From: Lingula anatina
Taxonomy: Eukaryota > Brachiopoda > Lingulata > Lingulida > Lingulidae
DNA length: 64,000 bases
Reading direction: 5' to 3'
NCBI RefSeq assembly: GCF_001039355.2
Contig: NW_019774725.1
Span: 271,336 to 335,335, forward strand
A program made the translations under genes and the position numbers. Under the pieces are notes generated by a model. It saw only the letters and a list, made by a program, of their open reading frames with translations, had not been told where the DNA came from and searched no databases. This document shows positions 25,116 to 37,800 of this stretch, one piece after another. How positions within the stretch are numbered: the stretch's first letter is position 1; each line of letters begins with the position of its first letter.

Positions 25116-28100
25116 ATACAAAACACTATAAGCTTTTTTTGTGACACAGTTTCACATAAAGGTACACTCTATGGGTCTAAAAATCCACCAAATGGTTATT
25201 TTTACCATCCACAGATTCTTATAAAAACTTACACCATCAAAATGATTTAACCCCTTTTAAATAATTTTTCTAGAGTATACCAGATGATGAAATTTACATA
25301 AGACCTTATAGGGACATGGTCGCTGGTTCAAACTAAGTCAACCTTTATAAATTTAATTAAAGGTCAAATCCTTGTGTAGAGAGGAATAGATAAATGATTC
25401 ATGAGAAAGAGAAAACTGCTTATTTCCCCAGTAAAATTCATTTTGACAGGAAAATCCCATTAAGTTGCCCTTAAAGTACTAATAGGTCAAGATTTGATTT
25501 TGGGCTATTTTAGGATAAATTTGTAGAAGCCTGCTAAAATATAGCAACTACCAGTCTAAAAGATTGCCAACTTTTTACTTTTGTAAAATCAATTTTTTAT
25601 CTTGGATCAAAGTAATCAAAGAAGACTAAATGTTTTGGACTTTGACTGTAGAACAACTTCTGACTTATGTTAATTCTGCAAAACTGTTCGAATGTCTGTG
25701 CTTAGTATTGTCTCAAACAAAAAACATTTCGAACATATTTCTTCATTCATATTCTTTTTATGGTGTATTTATACCATGTTCACTCATAGAGTTCTATGAT
25801 ATTTGATCAACATATTGAGTAAATATTATAATATTCCTTGCATATGAATGGTCTTATCATATCCCAATATTAGCACAACAATCAAAACAGGTAAACTGTA
25901 GAAATAAGTACAATAATAAAAGACCATTAAGGCAAGAAAATAGTCTGAGGTTGAAAACTTGAGCTTCAAATTTTTCCTGCATTGTAAGCAGATTTACAAC
26001 AAATACAGGACAAGACCAAATTGACAAATAGAAAGAACTTGACAGAAAAAGGATCATGGAATAAAAGTAGATTTTTTTCACAATGCAGTGGATGAAACAC
26101 AAAAGCTAGGTGATTGTGAAAATAAAGGTGGATCGCCAATCCAACTTACTAGAAAAAGAAAACATGGCCCAAGATAAACTGCCATTACCCTGAAACAATT
26201 TGATAAGCCTTTTGAATAGCAAAAAAAAAAAAAAAAAAAACACTTGCATTATAGATTTATTTCATGTATACAACTGCATTAGTTACATCACATTAACAAC
26301 AATATAAATTATGTTATAGTAACAACCAAATTATGTACATTTTACATGATACAGCCAATTGTACATGGACCTGATGGAAGCGTCCAACATTTTGCAGAGA
26401 GGGTTTTGTTTTTTTAAATCCTTTTACCAGTGCAGCATCTCCTGTGCATACTGTACATTAAAATAATCAGGTTTCCAATAGTATTTATCTATTTATTTAT
26501 TTTTGAGAACCTGATCAAGGAAGCTTTGCCCAAACCCCCTTAAACCCCCCCCCCCCACCCCCACCCACCCACCCCCCAATCACGCTGCACATACTCCTGT
26601 AAACAGTACAGGAATAATTTCTCAGTACACATATTGGGAACACCTATAGGAGTAAATTAATATGAAAACAACCTCAACCTACCACAGCGATAACATGCTT
26701 TATGCCATTTAAATCCAGCTCCGCTTTTTTCCTCAGCAGCATATACAGATTTCTCACATGCTCTACACTTTGGAGCAGCTACAGGTTTAAACATGGTGGA
26801 ATCTGAAAAAAAAAAAGAGAATAAAAATACTATTCCCATGATATCACGTTTAAATTCTTTTTGAAGCTACAAAATAAGAAGAAAAAAACCAAAAATGTTT
26901 AGTTACCCTGCAATTATTTTATTCAATATGCTAACCACATTTCTTAAGATAATTCTTCACATATATTTTTTGTCTTTTTTCTTGCACTCTAATGAACCCA
27001 TAATACTTAATCATAAGTCAAAACATTTTTCCAAGATAAATGCCTCAATAACCAAGTGCCCCTGCCCTTTTACCATCACCTCAGCTGTTCAATGCTGGAT
27101 AGATAAAACAGCTGTCAAAAATAAACCTTGACTAACTGATCTACCTGTCAGCTAGATGAGAATTATTTTCATATATCGCTCTTTATAGTTCATGTTCTAA
27201 TGCTTATAAAGTTTTCACCGAATTTTGCTTCAACTCAGTGCTGACAATGATTCGGAATTTAAAGCACAAATGCATCTAGAAATGTTACATTTTAAAATGT
27301 CTGTCTACATAATGAGTCACGTATCCTGCATACAGTCAGTGACCAAGAATGCTATCAGGCTTGCAAATATTCACATCTGAACACATCTTTCACACTATCC
27401 AAACAGATAATGTCTGTTTCTTATGTGCCATTCCATGGATCATCTAAAATGCAGCTAAGCCAGTTTGCTATTTGATATTTCCATCACTTCAATTAACACT
27501 GACATGACAAATAGTCTGCATACTATATTCCAAGGGCCAGGTGTAAAAGTTCCATCCCACTTTTCCAGTAAATATTTTTATAACAAATTTATGAGTATAT
27601 GAAGTTAGTCTGAAGCATGGCAAGATGACTAATTTTATCTATAATTTAGGGTGTTGGCTGTGTGAACCATATAGCCCAAATTCAGCACAAAACTAGCAGT
27701 AATCAAATTGTTTTCCATACAGACAAAAAGAGATTTTTGTTAAACAAAATTTTACTCATGGAGCCAGTTCAGGCACTTTGGCAAATAAATAATAACCCAT
27801 GTAAAGCCTAAATCTTCAAGGTTCACAGTACAGCTGAAAATTCAAATGAAACATCACTATCATATAATACAATTATAATACCAAGCTAACGATCATTTTT
27901 GCTCGAAACATGATTGTTTAAACTGACAGCTTTTAGGCTCTGAAGTAGACAATGAACTACAAGCTTTTATAATAATGTTCATAAATAAATTGTTCCGGTT
28001 GGATGACTAAAGATTATAGCAAGATATTATGAACATGGGTTGGACAACTAGTATTAACGATTTTCTATCATAAACTAGAAGAATAAAGATAAAATCACGC

Positions 28101-29557
28101 TGAATGACTGCAGCACAAACACATTTGAATACTTAAAAATAAGCATTTCCCATGCTCAAACACAACCAACACAAGTGCGTAAGAAGCCGATTCCAGCCGG
28201 TATTAATAAGATAATTCCTATTGATGTCCACTGTTTTAACAGAAATAGCCCTTACTTTTATTAGAAAGTTCAAACATACCTTCAAAGATGCAAGATGAAA
28301 CTCCTTCGCTTTTTTCTTTGTCTGTCTTGCCTGAAAGACAGCAGTGCGCCGCTATTCGGTCAGGTATTTGAGTTATTTTTGCACACTGCTTGTTCCCTCA
28401 TTCTGTATATGGACATAGAGAAGAGTGAACGCCACCTGGTTGAGCAGTGTAACTGAAGCCTGTAAATAGCCGCAGCCCCGCTGGAACTGAACTTGCCTCT
28501 CCTCTTATTATCCCGAGTTAAAATCGTAACACTCTAAGTGGGTCACAGATACACGCGTTTTAAATTAGCCTTAACCTAGTAGGGACGCTATTTGCAGAGG
28601 GAAAATGTTTTCTTTGCGTTACGTTAGTTGTCTATGGACTGATCAAAAATAAAAAAAAATTCATGAACGTAACGGAGTTTGAGCGATCGATTGCCGTAGG
28701 TGTGAATGTTGTCAATGCATCTAGTCCGTATTGCGACTTGATGTGCTTTTCATCACAACGCAGTTACTGCCCAAGGCGTCTGTACGGGTAAAAAAGCTGT
28801 GCAAGATACTAAGGCACAAAATGCGACTTTGGCATTCACATTGGTTTTTTTTATCTTGTTTTCCTTTTTCAAAATCCATTTTGGTCCTGAAGATTCTTTA
28901 AAAATTGGTAGGAAGGCATTTGGTTTAGATCTACACGGAGTGAAGTTTATCTTGTTTGAGAGTTCCTTACGTCTTAAGAAGTCTGGACTGTAGAATTGGA
29001 ATATATGAAAAAATATAGAATCAAGATAAAAAAAAACCTTTTTTCACAAACGGATTCTTTCCTATACTACCCAAAGGGTGCACGGGAAAGGTGTGTCGTC
29101 TTGGGACTGTGCGTACACGATGTACTTCACGCCATTCGCTGTCCTTTTGTTATTTGAAATAAAAGAAAATTGAACCCCTAATATTTACCCCCCCCCCACC
29201 CCCATTTACGTCTCTCAATGAAAAGGTAGGACGCGTTAATGCATCTTGTGCTGTCTAAAAACGAGCCACAAACGCGTAAGGGATGCCCAAACCCTCTAGG
29301 TAATTAGCCTGTACTTTAATCCCAAAGGCATCTTACATCCAATTAAAATAATGTAAATGAACCTCTGCTCGAAAAAATGGCATTTGGAACTCAAAAGAGG
29401 TTTAAAAGCATGCACTAGGGCGTTGTTTGGGATGCCACGAAATTGTTATTTGCCTTTTTAGCCCTAAAAAAAGAAAAAAAAAACGTTAGACAACGCATTC
29501 AGGCCTGTAGGTGTGTGTGTGTGTGTGTGTGTGTGGGGGGGGAGTCTGAACCAAAAT
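25116..29557. repeat. Second copy of the 4.4 kb direct repeat
   Basis: Collinear with 20675-25114, including the intron, the half-LIM exon, the non-coding exon (donor after 28280) and the promoter E-box. Past the (GT)n(G)n run at 29513-29541 the sequence continues into unique DNA. It has no second half-LIM exon of its own. Confidence 0.9.
26683..26794 (-). CDS. Duplicate first coding exon of the single-LIM gene
   Basis: Same 112-nt exon as 22235-22346, with the same ATG, donor GTAGG and 37 residues. It differs at three bases, all synonymous (Pro CCT/CCA, Arg AGG/AGA, Ser AGT/AGC). It has no partner exon inside its own repeat unit and could only splice into the exons at 20615 or 19608. Most likely it is the other allele placed in tandem by the assembler. 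A real tandem duplication giving an alternative promoter is the alternative. Confidence 0.75.
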
Positions 29558-31865
29558 TTGACTTCTTGTGTTGTGTCAACTGAGGGGATAAAAAGGTCCA
29601 TTTTAAAAGAAAAAAAACCTTCTTTGAAATCAGTGGCCACAAGCTTGAGCCCTTCTTGAACCATACTCCCCCCCCCTCCCTGAAAAAATATTGAAGATAA
29701 ATTACTTTAAGGTTATAACATAATATATAACATAAGAATATTTGATTTCAGATATTTGTGATATTTAGACTTTTTACTACAATGAAAAAATCAATTGACA
29801 AGTATTGCTTAGTTGGGTAAACATCTTAATGTAATTTTGTTTTGCAAATTAATATATCACTGCTGTGATTTCATTTTTTGTGTAAATATTGTATTCATAG
29901 TCAAGCACTCAGGTTATTTAGTCAATAGCAATGTGAAATACATAAATATCCAGTGGGTCAATTTTATATCCTTTACAATATATTTCACTTTGTTATTAAC
30001 CAATGAAACTACATACTTTATCAAGGGGTGTTCCAGAAAGAAGTTTTCCCCTTTTAACACTTTCTCTTGAGAACCTGAAAATTAAACATAGAGCACAAAA
30101 TGAAAATGAAATAGTCCTCAGAAGGAAATAATTCCGTCTTTCAAATTAAAATAATTCAATAAGATATCTGTGTGTAAATAAAGAAGAAACAAAAAGTCAC
30201 TAGTTTATCCTTTTATTAATATATGTGAAAGCCTATGATAAACTGTTTATAACATTCCACAACACTCAGCAGGTACAATTACTAGAAATCTGATAAATAT
30301 AATCTTTTTGTGCCAGAAAGAGAAAAACGTGTAATACAAACACTTGATTGTAAACATCTGAGGGTTAGGTTTTTTTTCAACATTGAAGTAGTAAAATAGA
30401 ATAAACACACAAGTCTTACCATACATTACACACAAAATAACCATTAAATCATTTGAAGTTCAGAATGGAATGAGTCTACTTTTTAAGGAAACAATTATTA
30501 TATCAATTGAACAAATACCTCAATGCAAATAATGTTCATGGAAATGAAAAAGTAAATGGAATAAATTTAAGTTGGAATGATCTCTCCTTTATCTGCAAAT
30601 TACCTGAAAACTAAGCATACCTCGTGATCTATGCTGCAATAAGTCTACATAATTAGATAGATCTTTGTAAAGCAGGCACTTGTTCCTAGAATTGTGCCAT
30701 AATACATACTCTGCAAGTGAGGTGAATAACTAGTCTGCCAAATACCACACCATCAGTACAAAAAACATAAATACAACACAACTTAGAATGTACCAATTCC
30801 TGTCAAATAAAGTAAAACATCCTGCAAAGTATTTCAAAAGCAATATTTCTACTGGAAAATGTAACACAGACAAAACGATCATTCTTCTATAGAAAAAATA
30901 TATAAATGTAATTAAATAAATATAATATATGCCATATTATAACTTAGAAGTGTCATGGGCTACTGAGCAAATAAAGCTGCAAATGAATATTTGACTACAC
31001 TGCTAATGCTACGCTGCATAAGCATAACTAAATATCACCAAGATGAGAAATTTTAAAACCTAAAGTACCGATTTCTTGGTGTCACCTCTCTAATAAAAAT
31101 AATAACAACAGCATGATTGCAATAGGAAATACATAGTATGACATTTGCTTCAAAAGCATCTTGACCAGGTCTTATGTACCATACAATACAATATATACAA
31201 TGTTTTCTTTAAGCCATAATCTTCAAAATGATTATTTGCAAGAGCTGGTGCATTTTTTTCTTTGTTTCGTATGTACTTTTATAATATGTACTTTTTCGGT
31301 TAATGTTGGCAATCTTATGCTTGCAAAAAAAATGTATTTGATAAAGTTGTATTTATGCCTACTGTTTTATATAAGAATAGAATATAAGCAGTGGAATTAA
31401 ACAAAAGTGCATTTGGTTTAACATAAATATCATTATTATATTGCAGTGTGTGTGTGTGCGTGTGTGTGCGCCCTTGCACATGTATGTGAAAACTGCAGTG
31501 GAAATAATGAAGAAAATTGTTTGGTGTGTGTGAATGGGCACGTGTATTTGTGTGTACGTGTATGTACTAGTAACCCTTACAGTTTAATCAGTCTTAGTCT
31601 TACCAAAATGCTCATGAAGTGGACTTAAATCATTAAAGTAACATCTTTTCCTTTAAGTCAATTCATCAGCTGTAACAAGAATATAATTTCTCTTTAACTT
31701 ATTTTTGTCAATAGTACTGTGTACAAAAGTCCATATAAATGGATGAATACAGTCCTAAGAATACAGTCCTACTGAAACACTCATCAGGTTTCTATGATTC
31801 CATGGCTATGTCATTATAAACAAGTAATCCAATCCATTTCTTCAGAAATCACTTCAAAATGATGT
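29558..31865 (-). other. 3' UTR of the three-LIM gene and flanking intergenic DNA
   Basis: No coding exon was recognised. Minus-strand AATAAA (TTTATT at about 30212) would give a 3' UTR of about 1.65 kb; this is a candidate only. A (TG)n-rich stretch lies at 31446-31475. Confidence 0.4.
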
Positions 31866-34800
31866 CTATGTCTGTAATGTTCCTGCTCCAATGCCATAAC
31901 CAATACCTTTGGGCCCAAAGTGTTTTCCATAGCAAGCTGTAAGAAGAATAAAATTTAATACCAAACTGACAAATTTTGGGAATAGCATTTGATGATAAAG
32001 TAACTGAATTTAGGGTATTTTTTTTTCATTTTACAAAACTTATATTCTTATATTCTTATATTCTTTAGCTGTTGGAGCACTACATTCAATTACTGGCAAT
32101 GCAACATCACAATAGGTACCTGGACTTATTATGTGATGAAATTGGGAACTAATTTACAGCCAATGAACTCACTAGCAATAGTGTTTACCTTTGCAGTAGA
32201 TCTCCCCATCCTTATCTGACAAGCTGCTGGAGTCCAACTTCTTCTTACAGCTGGCACAGTTGAAGCAACTCTTATGCCAGGACTGAAATGAAAAATGCCA
32301 AATAAATACTTGCTTCTTGATGCACAAATTACATTTTTAAGTTCGACAAAATTTTCAAAGTGAAAAAAATTTATGTCCCCAGAAAATCATCTTCCGACGA
32401 ATTTTTTCAAGTTTTTACCGTACTAAAAACTGTTAGGGTTTTCGTATCTGTTCAGACTAAACAAATACCAATTCAAAATGATGTTCTAAATATGTCACAA
32501 CATTTCACATATTAAACCCACAGACCAAAAATGAATAGTTCATTCAACACAATCAGTCAATTTTTATCACAGTTTTACATCTTCAAGAAACATCAGCCAC
32601 ATACCGATCCAGCTCCAATCATTTTCTCTGCAGCGTACACGCTCTGTCCACATCTAGGGCACTTGTCAGCTCCGCCAAACTTCATTCCTCCACCATTGCT
32701 AGGGGGCTGACCAGTACTCAATCTTCTTGGGGCATTGTAGGCCTCAGCAGTGGCAGGAACATTGCTACGAGAGAAATGGTGTAATCTATAAGCTCAGGAT
32801 ATGATGTACTATATGATATGATATGATGATGAAATAAAATATGACACAATGTATGGTCATACTTTTCATGTTTTTTTTTTCAGTTTAAAACATCAATTTC
32901 ATACAATAGAACATATTTCCAATGCAGAAGGTAACACTTATATTTCTACTGGCTTTTTTAAGCCAAATATTCTCTATTTTTTAATGGCATATTCATATTT
33001 TTAGAGGGTGGAGGATGACACCTTACATGCCTACAAACATGTATGTACGACATTTCAGAGCAAAGTAGGCAAAATTCAAGTTAAAAGATATTTTCTCACC
33101 ACTCTGTTTTTAAACTCACCTCCTGGTTGGTTCATAAGTTCGTTCTCCAGTATCCATGGACAGGGTACCTGCACCACCCCCATAGCCATAACCCTTGGGT
33201 CCAAACAGCTTTCCATGGCAGTTCTTACAATAGGCCTCCCCTTCACGCTCAGTCAAAGTAGTACTATCGAGAAGCTTCTTACACTTAGCTGAAGAACAGT
33301 AAGTAACAGCATTTATGGAGTGTTAGTAGGAGTGTTTCATTACAGCAATTTTGATATTTTCCTTGAACTATGTGATGCAAGTAAAATAAACAATTCCAAA
33401 TTTCAAATTTTCTTAGTACTGAAGTAACAGAATGGGTCTAAATTCATTACATCTCATCAACTTTACAACTGATTTAACTTTTCTCTTAACAATCAGAATG
33501 TCTCCACATGCACTTCACTGACAGTATAAACTTGTTACCTAAAGCACTGATCATAAGTGACAAATGTCCTGCTACAACTTATCTTTCACAGAATACAAAT
33601 GAGGTTTTTATTAGATCTAGGACATATCACATTAAACACACCATCTTTTATGACCACTATATGAAGCTCAATGGGTTTTATAACAGGATACTATGTCTGT
33701 AGTGTGCCATACATAAAAACAAAACAATGGCCATAGAGTAAGCTTCATGAACATTTCCATAAGACTGAGGCAAACTGACAAATGGACCAATGCTAAAATG
33801 GTAAGAATCTTTGGCAATACTAGGCTGGGCTGAGAAATTTATTGCATACCCAATTAGCTAAAAAGCGCAATTGATAATACCAAATTTACTACAAATGTAG
33901 ACCAGCACATTCAGTGGAATTAATAAAAGTCAACTTAACAAAAGAAAAAATAAGAAATCTTTTTTGTCTGAAGACATTTCCAGACACTTTTTCAATTTGG
34001 CTTGTGCTGTAGGAGACGGGATGTACCAGTATGTGCTATTATAACATTCCACTTCCCTTGCTTATTTCTAGACAAACACAAAAGAAATCTGATCACCTGA
34101 TTGGGAAGATCTGAGGCATCTGGTTACTTTTATATCCAAGCAATAAGAGACAGTTAAAGCACCGTGGAGCTAGCGGCTCACAGTCTACACAGTTGTCTAC
34201 ACATTAAATATGTCCAATTTATAGGTACTTTGTCAGACAGCCTACACACAATGAAACCAGTATTAACATATCTCAAACTATCCCCAAACCATTAACTTGT
34301 GAGCTAATATACAATGAGTCCTTCGGAAATTATCTGCCACTGGTGTTACTGTAATGATGGCTATCTCTCAAGGTGCATACCTTGCCTCAGCCTTGCCTAT
34401 TCACAGTAGGATCCATCCTGTATACTGACATATATGCCTTTGACAATTTCACAATAACACACTGTGCTTATATAGGTAGACTAAAATCTGCCTTCCATTA
34501 ATAATAATTTATTATAAATACTTTGAAATTTTCAGAATAAAGATCTGATTCAGCCTCATAGTCATTTTCAGCCCTTCTTTTGTTAAGGATCCATTTTCAA
34601 AGAGAAGATGGTCACTTAGTATTCTGAGAATGTAGCATCCAACACAGATTTCTATGATGGTGTCTTCAGATCTGTGGGGACATAACATGTTCAAAGTCTG
34701 TAAAACTTACCACATGTCAAACAGAGCTTGTGCCACGAGTTGCCATTGGCCACCACTTTCTCTGCATGGTAGACTGCCTTACCACAGCGCGGGCAGCGGT

Positions 34801-37800
34801 CACCACCACCTATGTTCATCTTGACAGGAGGACTGGTCACGTGGCGCCACTGGAAGAAAAGAGAAATAAAATCAAAATCAGGGGAATTCCAACACTAAAT
34901 TCTACACAAGCAGTATGATAAATGTCACTAATGCCTCACCTGATACAATGTCACAGATGTCTTACCTGACACACAGTCACACCTAACATAACATGGTAGA
35001 AGGATATAATATCACAACTCATAAGCAAATATATTCTAGGCCCTGTGACTATGAATTACAGTGGTACTTTAACTGTATTTTTCTAGGTTTTAGTCTGGAC
35101 TGAATGAAGATTCTGACTCACACAATGCAGAATTTCGTATCTTATGGATGACATACCACTGGTGTTTTCCTATCAGTATAAATTTGTATCATGTAATCCT
35201 GGGCATTTGACCTTTTTTCTGACAAACAATAAAGAACCCGTCTTCAGAACTGAAAATGAAACCATCATAATCTTGTTTGTCCAGATAGACTCACCACAGT
35301 GCATATAGCATAATCATCAACACTAGGAAGTTTATCCTTCATGAAACGATTGGCAGTTCTATTCCTATCAGTAAAGGTCAAGAGAGTTCTATTGAGGCAT
35401 AATTGTCTATCTTCTCTTTCTTTTTCAAAGGGAGAGAGGAAAATATTTATGGAGAAAATGGCCTTGAATTTCTAAGTATAAAATGTCATCCTTTTTTTTT
35501 GCTATTTCTCTCTCATTCGATTAAGAAGTCAAGATGGTAGAAATGCTTTTAAATTAGTATGGTTTACACAAGGAATAACCTCATCTAAGCAATTGTATTT
35601 TGGGACTTAAATATACTTTTAGCTAAATATAACTGTGATCTCTTTAAAATATATACATCTCAGACGCACACCCCTGTCCATATCAAACCAGCCTTTGTCT
35701 GACATCTAACTGAGCCAGCTTGATGTAATAGGTTGCCAATCATCTAAAAACTTCCCATACATACCTACATTAAATGTACATTATTTCTCTTGGAAGTAGT
35801 TTGCTTCAGCATATGTTTATATACATAAATTACCTCTAGTAACAAAACACTGCATACCACAGCAAAAGTTGCATAAATTCAGTGCACTTGTAGATAAGAT
35901 CTTTAATTTTTTTTTCCGGGAAACATCCTTAACTTTTCACAATAACTGTATCAGACTGCTGTGGTCTGCCTACAGGCAAAGCGTGTGGTGACACAAATAA
36001 CAAGCCTACGTATGTGAGAAGAATACTGCCTGTATATTGCTGTTAAAACAGACACCCAATGCCAACCACATTAATATGGTGGGTGGAGTGACTGGATACT
36101 TTAATGGTGACCTAAATCATAACTCCATAACAATGTCATTACACCCCTGCCATCTGTACAAATATGTGATGACCTAACCTGATCATGAATGATGCTAAAT
36201 CCTGTGTTAGCAAAATGCCCGTACAACTGAGTAGTAAGTATTAGCCTTTCGATGAAAAGTTTCCTCCCTCTGTTGGCTATGTTCAGTTCACCATATACAA
36301 TGATTTCTCATTGGGATACTTCAACTCACCAAGATATTATGATCTGAAATCAATGTTCTGAACTGAATATTATCATGATTGAATTCTGGAATGTAGAAAT
36401 GATGTAGAAAGCTTTTCCACCTGTTGCTACAACCTTGNAACTGAGCCAGCTTGATGTAATAGGTTGCCAATCATCTAAAAACTTCCCATACATACCTACA
36501 TTAAATGTACATTATTTCTCTTGGAAGTAGTTTGCTTCAGCATATGTTTATATACATAAATTACCTCTAGTAACAAAACACTGCATACTACAGCAAAAGC
36601 TGCATAAATTCAGTGCACTTGTAGACAAGATCTTTATATTTTTTTCAGGGAAACATCCTAAACTTTTCACAATAACTGTATCAGACTGCTGTGGTCTGCC
36701 TACAGGCAAAGCGTATGGTGACACAAATAACAAGCCTACATGTACGTATGTGAGAAGAATACTGCCTGTATATTGCTGTTAAAACAGACACCCAATGCCA
36801 ACCACATTAATATGGTGGGTGGAGTGACTGGATACTTTAATGGTAATCTAAATCATAACTCCATAACAATGTCATTACACCCCTGCCATCTGCATAAATA
36901 TGTGATGACCTAACCTGACCATGATGCTAAATCCTGTGTTAGCAAAGTGCCAGCACTAGTAAGTATTAAAGTCTTTCAATGAAAAGTTTCCTCCCTCAGT
37001 TGGCTATGTTCAGTTCAACATATACACTGATTTCTCACTGGGACACTTCAGCATACCCACATATTATGATTTGAAATCAATATTCTGAACTGGATTTTAT
37101 CATGATTGAATTCTGGAATGTAGAAATGATGTAGAAAGCTTTTCCACCTGTTGCTACACTGTACAACCTACGTGTCCAATGCCCAGCCAACTAACTCACC
37201 TTAGTGTCAGATACTAACAAAATCTTTCTTAACAATCTTAACCATAATGTCTCTTAATACTTACATAAAACAGTCCTCTATCCTGTTTTACAGTTAAAAG
37301 GTGTCTAATGCTTCAGTAACAGTGGTTTCAGCAGCTGAGTCTCTGATATCTACTGCTACACACACATACTATATAGCTACTTGCAGCCCACATAGCAATG
37401 CCTTGGTGAGGCTAATGAAGGGGGGTTGACATGTTTTATTAAGGTTACATTTCTGAGACCAGGGTTGTTACCTGTGTGGTCTTATTTATCCAGAGAGGTC
37501 ATTATAAAGTTTTTCAGTAATGAATATTTTAACAAAAAATAAACAGCTAATTAGTCTTTGATTCACTGCAATTAAAAATTTCCCCTCTTCCTCCCCCTTA
37601 AGGTGAGGACACAATGTGTGACTCATGCAGACTCAATGTGTTTTCCACAAACAGTTAAAAGTGGAATCAACGAGGACACTACTATATTTGGATTAAAGGA
37701 CATGACTCTATGTCAGAATATATTACCATCTGATTTAACTATGTTTGCTTGTCACAGTTGCAGGGCAGAATAGCTGTTAAACTTGACAATCATGGCCATT

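Noticed and set aside
24987-25250. Open frame running through a G-run and the N at 25115
   Set aside because: It crosses an assembly junction and a homopolymer; not a gene.
22397-27131. Matching open frames at 22397-22669 and 26895-27131, seemingly conserved between copies
   Set aside because: They match only because both sit in the duplicated 4.4 kb unit. They are antisense to the LIM intron and show no codon-like pattern of change.
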